The position numbers and the translations under genes were made by a program. From contig JASSKH010000021.1 in NCBI GenBank assembly GCA_031763025.1, positions 2,356,001 to 2,420,000 on the forward strand: 64,000 nt of DNA, written 5' to 3'. Source of the DNA: Macrocystis pyrifera. Its lineage: Eukaryota; Sar; Phaeophyceae; Laminariales; Laminariaceae. Position 1 is the stretch's first letter, and each line of letters starts with the position of its first letter. The notes under the pieces were generated by a model that saw nothing but the letters and a program-made list of their open reading frames with translations, did no database searches and was not told where the DNA came from. Shown in pieces: positions 32,875 through 43,683 of this stretch.

Positions 32875-35800
32875 ATGAAGGCCCAGCGCTATCCTTCTCT
32901 CGGCCTCGCGGTCTTGGGCTACGTGCTGATGCTTCTTTCTAGCAACACCGTTATTGCCATGAGCAGTTCGAGCGCCCCATCAACGGAGTGCACTGAAGCG
33001 ATAATCGGGGATGGCGACTGCGACCTAGGGAACAACACCGAGGAGTGCGGTAAGCCCCGAAGGCATCCATCGTACGGGAAGGGGAGGGTACCTAGGTGTT
33101 TTGTCAGGTTGCTCACAAGAGGCAGAGGCGTGCGAGGAAGATGACCAGTGTCCGTGTTTTCGTTTTTTTTCGTGAATCGGAGCGAATTCGGCCAATTTAT
33201 CGGAGCAGTGTATATTGGAATGGTCAACAATCCGGCCGACGTTTGTCAGAGGTGAAACATCGGCAATAACTCGTCGCGATTAGCAATACTCAATTAGGAT
33301 TCACTCACATTTACAATAGAACAAGGATTCCGAACAAGGATTCACTCACATCTCACATACCGGATTCGTCGAATTGTCGGACATCGGTTGCGTCTAAAGC
33401 CGATGCACTGAATATCGATCAATGTAACCGATTGTCAGCCCTATTGGTTTACACAGGTCTCGTTCGGTGCGCTTGGCTTTCAAGGTAGCAACGCTCTACA
33501 AGACGCACCCAGTCCAAAGCACATGTTAGGAAGAGACTGTGTGCGCAACCCGACGCGAACTCCCATTGGCCGGCATACCGAGAATATAACCATCGACACC
33601 CATTGGAGGTGCATCGCAGTAGAGCCTACCGTAGTACCGGCCGGCATACCGAGAATATAGCCATCGACGCCCATTGGAGGTGCATCGCAGTAGAGCCTAC
33701 CGTAGTACCGTTTGTTTTCGGGAGATAATCGACGAAGTATGTGGACGAGGCAAATAGTTTCGGCCCTAATGACTGCTTCACTCTGGTTGGGGTTAGGGCT
33801 ACGGTAGCGTTAGGTTACGTTTTTTTTACCCCTGTACACAGCAGTGTTCGTCAACTATTTCAGCGGATCAGCGGTTAGCTAATCTCGTGCGCACAGTTCC
33901 CACTTATTCGACCACATAATGTACACTATCACGCATAGTGCCCACGAAGGTTTGGGCAGAACAAAGACCGGTCCGCCTATATCTACGACGTATCACCACT
34001 GTTTCGGCGCACAGTCCGTCCAAACTACACATATATATATACCCGTCGTTACACCTGCCTGATGCGAATATCGTCATCTCATTTGCGAGGTTCAATTGTC
34101 TGAAGTGACCATCTCCCATCAATATTTGAGCGATACAGACTCTGCTGAAACTCTTATCTCCACTATTTCTTGTTTGTGTACACTCGATATCAAAATCTTT
34201 TTCCTGAGCTAGCCCTTGTTCCGTTATCTTCCTCGCCGTCCGCGGTGTCGCACTTCTGCCGGTTTCCGTTGTTGTCTCAGGGTATGACGGTGGTGACTGC
34301 TGCGATTGTACCTGCGTCGCCACCGCGCAGTACGTTTGTGGCACACGCTCCGGCTTCTCATGCCTCGACCCCAGCGCCTCTTGCTTCGTCGACGACGGCG
34401 ATGATGACGGCATCACTCTCCCCGAACCGACAACCATCTCGTCGAGCACCTCAACAGAAGAAACATCGACAACCACCTCGTCACCGTGCGTCCCCGACTC
34501 TTTGGCGGACGGCAGCTGCGACTCGGACAACAACAACGAGGATTGCGGTGCGTCGCGATTAGCACCCCTGCAGGCTGACAATGAAACAAAGTGCTTAACC
34601 CCGTCTTGCTAAAAAATAATAGTACCCGTAGTCACGTACCTTAGTGGAGAGGCGGGAGGAGAGCCCACTAGGTAACCCTGGATCGGAGTTACGACTGTTG
34701 TTTAGAGAGAGCAGGAGAAAAAAAGGCGAACAGCATAATGGAATGGCTAATCGTTTTGTGTACATGCTGTCAATCCTGTACGATGTATCGATATCTATCT
34801 ATTCATACCGGATTTTGCGGGACCCTGAAGAAACAGTCTAACAGAATGAGAAGGCAAGTGAATCTTCGTATTCTGCAAAGGCCTGGTTGTCGGCTAACCC
34901 GCAGAGTTTGCTTGTGCGCATCGTATGCCAACTTGAAAAGGCCACCTTCACGTATGGCAATAGTCAATAAAACGCATACCTCCGTTAATTTTGCCATGCA
35001 TAGGTGCACCGATAATCGGCTCTGTCGAACATGGCAGTTCGTTTTGGTCACGGTTTTGGTGTTGAGGCATTCGTTTGTGAATGCATCGATTCTGGGGATG
35101 AAGTTGACCTTGAATAATCAGTTTATTATTCCTCCTTTGTCTCGAGCTATTTCTCTGAACCCATGTGTTTTCACGCACTGCTGCTGCCGATGCTTTTGAT
35201 ATATAGGTTTCGACGGAGGTGACTGCTGCGAGTGCACCTGCGTCAGCACCGCGAACTTTACCTGCGGCGAAAACGCCGGCTTTGACTGCGTCGACCCGAG
35301 CTCGTCTTGCGAAGAAGATCTTGTCGAGGCTGGGACCAAGACCACCGTTTCCACGTCAGCGAATGGCTACGACATGCGCTCGGGAGCAGACACCGGGATG
35401 AACGGTTGCCAGGCAAACGGGTGTGAACCGGAGCTAACCCGAGACGGCGTTACTGCTGTCGATGCCGAGTCGAGGTGGTCCTGCGCAGCGACGCTGGTCC
35501 CCGGTGGATTGCCGTGCGCGATAGACTTCGTGTTCGAAGACCCCCAGGATATCATGGAGGTGGAGGTGGCCTTTTACAAGGGAAACGAACGCACGCGCAC
35601 GGTTGAGGTAAGTGGAAGAGATGGCTCGCAATCCGCCCACACCCTGAGGGCTTAGTTGTTGTTTGTTTCATTCCGCTGGCGATTGGGTAGAATAAGAGAA
35701 CCACAGTTCCACGCAGACTCATGTATTGTGTGCCTATTTATCTCTGTAGCGCAAGCTGCCGTAACCAACAGCCTCCGTAGCTCAAAAGTGCTGTCGGCAA

Positions 35801-37171
35801 GGTGACGAATGCATATTTTGGCCATATTTACTGCCGACAAAATTGGCGAACCTGGCGCCCAAGCGGTTGTGATAGCGATTGTTATGTTCGAGTTGCCATA
35901 TACGTACCCGTGACACCTGCAGATGGTTACCCGGTAGGCCCTAACGAACCGCGTATTACGTTGGGCGTTAAGTAATCCTTCATTGCAATATTTATAAAAT
36001 ATTTTTGGATTCGATGTGCGACCCCCGAGCTGGCAGTCCGCGCTGAGTGCCAGGTCAAGGGTTACGTTGTTGAGTGTTGTATTCCGTACTATTCTTGCCG
36101 AACCTACAGTCATTATTTCAACTCGACGACAAAGATTATAAGTAGCTTGTGTTTCCCGCCGGAGCTACTTTGCATTGGGGGCGAACTACGCTACAGCTAT
36201 TTGGTTTTATTTTAAGATGCAGCATGCGGCAACAGCTATCGAGTGATCGTTTTCGATTTTACGCAGGCAGGCAAAAAACGTTTTCTATCCCTCCAGCTAC
36301 ACGAGATTGTTCCCTGGTGGTATGTTTTGATGCCGGGAAATTGATGCTGATGATTCTGCGCGTGTGATTATTGGCGTCGCACAGGCAACGATCAACGGCG
36401 AGGTCGTCGGTGAATTCGACTCATCCCCAGGATCAACCTTCACCGCACTCGGCATCCAGGGCGTCGCGGTAGAAACGTTGACGCTCACGTCGGTCGGCCT
36501 CGCCGAAGGCGACTGGATCAGTTTCTCTGAGGTCAGTGATGCATGCCGCTGGTCTGCGAAGCCCAACGGCCCCGCTGTACACCGCGGATCTGTAGTTTGA
36601 CCAGTACAAGCGCCATTGCAGACTGATTCACCAAGAACGGATGAAGAACGCCTTGATAGTATATCCATGTTCTGTCCCAATATTCCGGGACATACCGCTG
36701 TAGTATTTTATAGATACGCCCTGCTATGATGGGCAATATACCCTTGCGAATGTAGGGTGTCTATGGCGCATACGTCCACAGTAGATGCATTCGTAGTGCT
36801 TATGGTTTCCGAGGGTTCGTCACTTGAAGAGCTCTACACCTCATCCGACAAAAGACTTGAATAAATGAAAGCTGTACGCAAAGCCAGATACAAAGGACAA
36901 TTGTGCTACAGCAGTGTAGTAGGTAACGAAACATATAGCAAAAACTCGTATCGAATAATGATTTACTGGGTTGGACCTCAATCGAGGAGCAGCTTGGCCG
37001 ATTCCACGTGTTTTGGGACTACCTTAGCGCGTTTCATTTTTTGAAACAGAAAATGACATGGTTACTTCGAATTCGAAGACGCACGCGAGTATCTAATACA
37101 TGCTTTTGGCTTTTACCGTGGGTTGTTGTCCACGTCTCCACCTGCAGGTGCGCTTCCTTGTTGAGCCCTGA
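32875..37171 (+). CDS. Secreted LNR (Lin12/Notch repeat) protein with C-terminal F5/8C-like domain, five exons
   Basis: Predicted exons are 32875-33049, 34281-34547, 35207-35607, 36385-36531 and 37148-37171 (TGA). They sum to 1014 bp, exactly 338 codons, for a 337-residue protein. All introns are GT-AG, with phases 1, 1, 0, 0. Residues 1-28 look like a signal peptide (LAVLGYVLMLLSS core). LNR 1 spans about 39-70 (CTEAIIGDGDCDLGNN, then CGYDGGDCCDCTC) and LNR 2 about 128-159 (CVPDSLADGSCDSDNNNEDC, then GFDGGDCCECTC). They are separated by a Cys-bearing segment and a Thr/Ser/Glu-rich linker (about 105-126). Residues about 195-337 (SRWSCAATLVPGGLPCAIDF, then VEVAFYKGNERTRTVE) resemble a galactose-binding-like (F5/8 type C) fold. 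An extracellular or cell-wall role is inferred; ligand unknown. No other gene on this strand can be linked to it. Confidence 0.8.
33050..34280 (+). other. Intron 1 of the LNR gene
   Basis: Begins GTAAGCCCC and ends TTGTTGTCTCAG. It interrupts LNR 1 after CG of the CGYDGGDCC block (phase 1). It contains a 71-bp tandem duplication. No MITE lies in this or the other introns. Confidence 0.8.
33571..33710. repeat. 71-bp tandem duplication in intron 1
   Basis: Two units (33571-33641 and 33642-33710) are nearly identical, from CGGCATACCGAGAATATA to CCTACCGTAGTACC. There are two substitutions by eye. This is a recent local duplication. Confidence 0.9.
34548..35206 (+). other. Intron 2 of the LNR gene
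   Basis: Begins GTGCGTCGC and ends TTTTGATATATAG. It cuts LNR 2 at the same codon position and phase as intron 1 cuts LNR 1. Open frames inside it are chance frames. Confidence 0.75.
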
Positions 37172-38765
37172 AGATCTGCCTCGAGCACTGCGCGATCAAG
37201 TCGGCATCCGAGCGTACGTTAGTGAAGCCGTAAGGTTTCAGCCAACGTGGTGGACGTGGCACGTTTCTAGCGTTGCGTTTTTCGAGGGATGTGTATGGTA
37301 CAACTCGTCAAGCGAGTCTCAGTGCTGTGGCCGACATCTGTAGTTTGGTGGAATCTGTACTTCCCGCCAACGGCAATGTTTTGTTGCGGGCATCGGCGCT
37401 AACTCTGGGCGATTTGAATGCGTGAGAATCAAACGACGTCGTTCGTGGTTCGTGAGATGGATTCCAAGATTACTGCTTCTTTGACGTCTGTGTGTATATC
37501 GTGGAGAGGCTTGACCTGTATCAAGGAACGTGACACTACTGGACAGCTCCGAATAATGCGGAGAATTATTTACTCCGCGCGCGCCGTGCTTTTGACTGCC
37601 GAGCAGGTTTTGGTTGGACGTCCACCGTACATGCACGCTTATGTAGGGTATATTTCGTGTCTTGGGAGTAAGACTTCGACGTTCTGAATTCCGACCTAGT
37701 ACATTGCCCATCCCGCCTTAGGGGTTGTTCATGACAGCTCTTACACGGCTCACGGTGGGCTCGGGCATATCATATTGTCTTCTAGGTTAGGGTTCGAACC
37801 ATTGTCCGAGTCGGCATTGTACTCTAGGCCAAGATGCCGTGAAGCAGGGGCATGGTAGGCACGGCGCCCGGCAGTTGGTGCCCTCTATCGGATGCTAAGA
37901 AGGTTCCGGTTGGTAGTACGAGCTCGAAGGCAGCAGGTATGAACCTTTTAGACGAAGTATAAAAAGGGGGGACGTGTACTGCGATAGGGGGGAATGGTTT
38001 GGGCTCACTACTTGGAGCTAGTGCAAACTACGTTTATCCGGTACCATCAAGGGTTCTGATTGACTCAAAGGTCAGTTTTAGGCGAGGTACAGATGCCCTT
38101 TATGTGTAATAGCCTCGGCATAAGGTGATACGCCTTCTGCGGTAGCATGCGTCGGGGGCGGGGTGTCTTTGGCCAGGAAAACCCGAAGGGATGTATGTAT
38201 GTATTGAAGAGGTATGGAGAGTATAGGCGTAGTACCACATCTCCGCATTGAAGGAGCCGTAAAATATCCCACACCTCGGGTTCTAAGGAGGTGAAAAAAT
38301 ATTAAAACGAAAGCAACTGCCCGTCGTTTATCTCCGCTGCTTGTGTTTCGAAGTTACTTGCTGAAATATGTTTCTTTTTTTTGGTTTGCAACTGGCATGC
38401 GATTTACACTTAAATGCCCCCTCCGTGCGCGCGGAATCGAGACCACAAGGATGCCTGCTTTCATCACCTGGCCGAAACAAAATCATCCCTTCGGGCTCGC
38501 TCTACGGAACACTCGCCGCCCACGTTTCCCCTCTGACTTCTCGTTTCGGGGAGCTCCATAGCCTCATACCCAACCGCGCACGGCTTTCGAGATGAGGTGT
38601 AGGCTGCCGTATCCCCCGATACACAACTACGTGCTCACAGAAAAATAGCGTAAAGCACACATCTGTTTTTATACGTATCGGGCAGCCCCGCCGGCGAACA
38701 TCTCGTCAATGACACACGACCCACGCTGCGCTAGGAGTGCAACCACGTTTTCTTGGGTTGCTCAC
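37172..38765. other. Downstream of the LNR gene; no further gene recognised
   Basis: Minus-strand and plus-strand frames of up to 130 codons (37319-37711) have no recognisable content. No clear polyadenylation signal can be assigned. Confidence 0.35.
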
Positions 38766-38862
38766 GGGACCCTTGTAGCACTGCAGTCCCGTCTTGTGAA
38801 CAAAGTACTTAGAAATTGAGTTGTTTGTGACCAAGCCGGGACTGCAGTTCTAATGGCGTTAC
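38766..38862. repeat. TTAA-type MITE (family 2), copy 3
   Basis: Imperfect palindrome: GGGACCCTTGTAGCACTGCA, GTCCCGTCTTGTGAACAAAG, then the mirror CAAGCCGGGACTGCAGTTCT. The outer TTAA has decayed. Confidence 0.7.
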
Positions 38863-39264
38863 CAGTTTGGTGCCCAAAATAATGCGTGACTTTGAGGAAA
38901 CCTAAAAAGAGTGCGACACTATGGCGCCGACATACCAGCGAACACACCAGGTCAGAGTAATGCCACAGTAGCAGGCGGTGGTGCCTTATTCAACGAGTCC
39001 CTCACATGGGGAGATCAATAGTTCACCGGAAACATCACTTCGAGGGACCTTTTCATCACGACCCGACCGATGTTTTCTAACCGCTACCTGTACAAGTAGC
39101 CCTGAAGATGTATACTTGTGAAGTATCCTGTGAACAGCTGTGCATTTATGAGACTATCCGGTAGTTAGTTGCTCACTTCGCGGTGATCAATCCGTCAGAT
39201 AAAGTTGGGCCGAAAAGTGAAACTCGTACCGCAAGTGCACGGACGATATTGGGTGGTACCTCAG

Positions 39265-39364
39265 TTAACCTTTTTAGGACTGCAGTCCCGTTTTGGGCAC
39301 ATATTACTTGGAATTTGACTGGTTTCTCCCCAGAACGGGACTGACGGCAGTCCTAAAGGGGTCA
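39265..39364. repeat. TTAA-type MITE (family 2), copy 4
   Basis: The best preserved terminus pair of the family: TTAACCTTTTTAGGACTGCA with GTCCCGTTTTGGGCACA on the left, and AGAACGGGACTGACGGCAGT with CCTAAAGGGGTCAA on the right. Confidence 0.8.
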
Positions 39365-39563
39365 AGCGGCCTCGACAGTCAAAGCCTTATCGCCCGACAC
39401 TCGCTACGCATACCGTAGGACGCGTTACGTACTACGGCAGTACCGTAAAAAAAGCTCGAAAGGTGCAGCCCCTTCCAGCAGCGCGCCTCTTCGAACCTGC
39501 CCGGGTTGATAGGCGTGCCCTGCCTAACAGGCGCCTTGAGCGCGCGTTGGCTCCGCCTCACGG

Positions 39564-39566
<3 letters not shown>

Positions 39567-39595
<29 letters not shown>

Positions 39596-39596
39596 C
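39567..39596. repeat. (AT)n microsatellite
   Basis: About fourteen TA units in an otherwise unassigned region. Confidence 0.9.
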
Positions 39597-39751
39597 GCAG
39601 TATGTACGACCTCTTCTGCCGCCGCATCATCCATCAAAAACAACACGTGTGTGCATCGTGCTCCATGTGTGTGTTGTGCCAGCAGTTTATAACGGTTGTT
39701 GCAGTAGAAGCGTTCTAGTATAGAGGTTCACCGTGTTGTTTCTGGGGTGCG

Positions 39752-39956
39752 CTTCACTTGAGGAGCTCCATACCTCACCCGAAAACTGACTTCAGCAAAA
39801 ATCAAATTGCATGCCGATGATTAACCTCATGGCCCAAGTATACATAAAAGTCGATTTTCGAAACAAGATTTTGGCATTTCGACGATTTTTCCCCGTCATT
39901 CAGAAAACATTTTAGCGGAAAATATGTGCTATTAATACCTCTATTTCAGACTGCGT
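39752..39956 (+). repeat. R3 repeat, copy with TATTAATA in place of a MITE
   Basis: Matches the reverse complement of 63430-63612 at roughly 75-80% by eye, and a further stretch of 63300-63318. Shared blocks include GGAGCTCCATACCTCACCCG, ACTGACTTCAGC, CCATGNCCCAAGTATAC and CCCGTCATTCAG. Where the other copy has a complete family-1 MITE between GTGC and CCTCTAT, this copy has TATTAATA (39930-39937). Confidence 0.8.
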
Positions 39957-42008
39957 CAGTACAGAGCGACGGTTCGGCCGCGCGGCCTGTGAACCCCGTT
40001 CGAGACTGTCATGGAACTTCATCGCACGTCATCGCATTTCATGAGACATCATCACGGCCTCCACGCGATTGGCATGATGACATCATGAGCGGCGATAACT
40101 CTTCGTGAATTGTGTTATGGGAGTTGCTAGATTGTCATCTCAGCACATGACACCTCATGCACTCAATGTTGTTTGCATCGGCTTTCTTGGTGCTCTAATA
40201 GCACGTCCGTCGAATGCGTGCCCCGTCAAGATGAGTCACGAAGCTCGCGCTCATGCCAGCGGTGATAGGAGAAGCTACAACACCGGAACTCCAGAGTGGA
40301 CGAATAGCCCAGGAAAATGTCTCACCTTCAGATCGTAAACGGCACCACTCTGGACCTAAATGTAACGGTAAGTGGCCGTATGATCCGAACAGTCTTGGCC
40401 GAACGATTACTTTGTATCCTCGCATGAGAAGTACGCATCGTCACTGAAACACACCTTATACCTGAAACCGTCCTCTGACGGAAAGTTAGGACCGTTTGGC
40501 CGGGACAGATCGGACTGACGGCACTTCTCTAGGCCGAGGAACTACCCGTCCCACTCGTATTATCCGACATGAAGCTTCGTGCACCTAGAGCCATCAGACT
40601 TTTGATCGGGGGTTAGGCTTGGTTTGTTTCTCAAACCCTGTGCGTTGGTGAGGGAAACAGCTTTTGGAGCGAGGAGACTCAGAAAGTGAAGGTGCCACCT
40701 CTAACGTAGCTTGCGCGCCAAGGAGGAAATCGGCGTACGTATAACCCATACATGGCCTAGATGCACGATTTTCAACCGGAACCGAAGGGGCCGAAGGAGA
40801 AGTGAAAAACAAAACAAAACAAAACATATCGCATCGAATAAATGTATCCAAAAATAGAAATGGAAAAAATACAGGAGGAAGGGATACGAACGAGAAAACG
40901 TGAAGAAATGAAGGGCCAGGAGGCCGCCAGAGATTCTAAAGATGCAGCATGCGGCTTTCTTTTTAGGAGAATGGGGCTTCATGCAGTGCCGTTGGGTGCC
41001 ATGATGAACAATAGTACGTTGCACTACCGTGAGGTTTCAGGAGGTGCCTAATGACGCCAAGGTATTTCGTGATGTGCCCTGAGCATTTGTGCGATGCACG
41101 CATCGTTATGCGATGTTTGATGAGCTGCCGATACGTTACATGAAAGGTCGCGAAGTTTCATCAGGGGCCATGAGGTTTCCGGAAGTGATACAGGAGTGAA
41201 ATCAAGGGTAAACCGTGGGGTTTAAGGGGTTCAAGGGGTTTCAATGTGGTGTCATGGCGTTCGACGAGACCCCACCATGAGGCTTCTTCGGGTTTGCTGA
41301 GGTTTGCAGAGGTTACAAAATGTAGGCTTAAGTGCGCTACCGGTTCGCGACAAGCCGCGGTGTTTTCAATGAGGGCCACGAAGAAAGATGATGTACCATG
41401 TGCTGTGTGGACTGGCATCCCAACCAATGGCGTCGCCTTGCCCTATTACGCAATTCCGTAACACTTCTATGGAGCTGCTACCGTATCCCAGCTTTATGGG
41501 CGTTCATTTGATATTCATACTCGATTCATTAAACCGGCTGACACGAAAACTGCCGTGACACTTCCATTCAAATCGCCCATGGGCATAGCATAGCCATAGG
41601 AAAGGAATGACGAAACGGGAGACGGAGCTTTTGACAAGCACGATACGAGGTTTCGAAGCGTCATGGTGTTTAGCGAGACGTCATAGGGTTGACGAGGTTG
41701 CGATGACGTACACTGAGGTTCCTTGATTGAGGACACGATGCGGTTGCTTGAAAGGTTCCATGGGCGTTCATGATGTTGCTACGTGGCGCCTCGGGCTTTA
41801 GCGTAGTGCCATGGTGATAAAATATGCGACACGCAGAGACACAAGACGCCATGTTCCTTGAAAACCTTACTTAGTACCAGCTCTTGGCATTCGTGTGATA
41901 GGGCACTTCGTGACATTTCATGGCGTTTTTTTTCGGGGCTACTCTGAGACGTGTATGGGCCTCCGGGAGATCCATATACCACGACCACAATTTTTTCTTT
42001 GATGTTTA
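39957..42008. repeat. Degenerate TCATGRGG-type repetitive region, no gene
   Basis: Between about 40970 and 42000 words such as CATGAGGTTTC, GGGGCTTCATG, GGTTTCAGGAGGTG and GGGGTTTCAATG recur irregularly. Bases 40980-41050 resemble 42270-42370 (GGGGCTTCATG, GTACGTTG, GAGGT.TTCAG). It looks like an old minisatellite. No reading frame is supported. Confidence 0.4.
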
Positions 42009-42121
42009 TATTACGGGGGGACCATAGTTAATAGGACCTACATTTCCATATAATTACTAGCAATATTTCCATATAATTACTAGCAATATTTGGTCCTATT
42101 TACTATGCCCCCCCCGTAATA
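42009..42121 (+). repeat. TA-type MITE (family 1), copy 11, internal duplication
   Basis: The termini are intact (GGGGGGACCATAGTTAATAG and TTTACTATGCCCCCCCGTAA). The normal interior is replaced by two tandem copies of ATTTCCATATAATTACTAGC plus AAT. TA flanks are present. Confidence 0.92.
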
Positions 42122-43161
42122 GTGTGTTCGTAGAACAGACTGTCATGCCAGTTTCATGGTAGATGTCTGCCACCCATGGCACTGCCGTGGCACAAGTGTC
42201 GGTGTGGCATCAGCATGAAATATTTTCGAGCCTCAATTGTCGCGAGAACGATATACAGGTAACGCGAGGAATCATGGGGCTTCATGAATTGACGATAGGT
42301 ACGTTGAGGATACATCGTGTTTTTACGCCTGTTCCTGAAGCAGCATGATGAGGTGCTTTCAGGCTTTAAGAAGTGATATGGTGTGCCATGGAGCTCAACG
42401 AAGAAGAGCCGGGGCGCTAAATTACACATTACACTGCACGGTAACTTACGGTGATCCCACGGCGTTGCCTTACCATACCCGGCAGCAGTGAGGACTCTCT
42501 TATTTTGGCTAAGGCCTGAAGTTTAATGTTATGTTAACGTTGAGCATAGGCGCTTAAAAAGCCAGTAGTACCGAATCAGAATCGCGTTTCTCGCTGAGCA
42601 CAAATACTCAGCTGTAATTTTGCTAGTTTCAAACTCATGTCAAGCTGTCAGATTCTTAGATGTCGAATTCTGGACACGTGTCGCGTACTGCAGCAGTTCC
42701 TCCTCCTATTGGCCTCCCATGTGGCAAACCCATGGGCAGCGCCGTGAACGTGAATGCACGTTCATGAACCTAAATCGCTGTCACACGAACCGGCGACGGG
42801 ACTGCCGAGGGATCACCATAAATGGATGCATTGTTTCAGAACGGCTGCATGCAGAGTTCTTCATGCACATGGCTCACCCCACCGGTAGCTCACATGTGTA
42901 CACACACATTCGGCTCGTATAGCATTGTATTTATACTGTAGTATTTATCGACTGTGTACACAGACTCGCGTGCTGCCATTGCTCTCCCGAGCACCAGCAG
43001 TAGCTATGGGTAGCGCCCACACGTTAGTATAACTTCCGGCACGAGCAACTCGGTATCATACATGCAACCGCGCAACTCATATCAACAAAAAGTTAGGAAC
43101 CAAGCCGAATAAGCAAGCGCGTGCGACATACACCCAACGAATCGTACTGTAAAACTACTAC
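42122..43161. other. No gene recognised
   Basis: The first 300 bp continue the degenerate GGGGCTTCATG-type sequence. No gene is seen in the remainder. Confidence 0.4.
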
Positions 43162-43261
43162 TACTGGAAACCATAGTAAATACGATCAAATATTGTCAGT
43201 AAAATACTCAAATTATATGATTTTGTGAGTACGACAGGTCCTATTTACTATGGTCCCCCGT
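43162..43261 (-). repeat. TA-type MITE (family 1), copy 12, left end degraded
   Basis: Left terminus CTGGAAACCATAGTAAATAC, right terminus CTATTTACTATGGTCCCCCG. The interior (TCAAATATTGTCAGTAAAAT) is typical. Confidence 0.85.
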
Positions 43262-43683
43262 GTTTGGCCTGAGTCCCTAGCGGGAGTGCTGTGGAAAGAC
43301 ACACGATATCCAGGTCTAATGAATGAGTAGAAGGAGCGCCGCAACCATATGTTCACTGCGCTAAGGCCGCGTGACTTCAACACACGCGAGGTGAAGCGCT
43401 GTCTCCAGGACTGCGTCTGAGCTATGGCAGGGTAGAGCTCGTACTTTTTTGCTGTAGTGTTTATCACCCTCCGCTGGAGAGCTAGCCCGTACATCTGTGT
43501 CTGAGGTTGAATCTTGCAGCACTTGCTTCGTTGTATACCTAGCCCAGCTGGGATTGATGTATGCTGCGGTAGAAGTAGCACCTGAGTGTTCTGTGGCTGC
43601 TCAATTGAGAGGCAAGCGCATAGACGTATCACTCGAATTTTGGCACCTCCCTCATTGTCGAGGAAGACCTGCTTTACATTCAC
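43262..43683 (-). other. Unassigned open frame, minus strand
   Basis: About 135 codons are open upstream of, and running into, MITE copy 12. They read FTSRVLKSRGLSAVNIWLRR, SFYSFIRPGYRVSFHS and VLLLPQHTSIPAGLGIQRSK. No family is recognised, and the frame's final codons are MITE sequence. It may be an old gene or element remnant, or a chance frame. Confidence 0.2.

Noticed and set aside
37785..37812. GTTAGGGTTCGAACC, resembling both a telomere unit and a B box
   Set aside because: A single unit only, with no tRNA fold.
40339..40374. Possible 36-bp exon (IVNGTTLDLNVT between CTTCAG and GTAAGTGG)
   Set aside because: It has good splice-like borders, but it is too short to support alone and I found no neighbouring exons.
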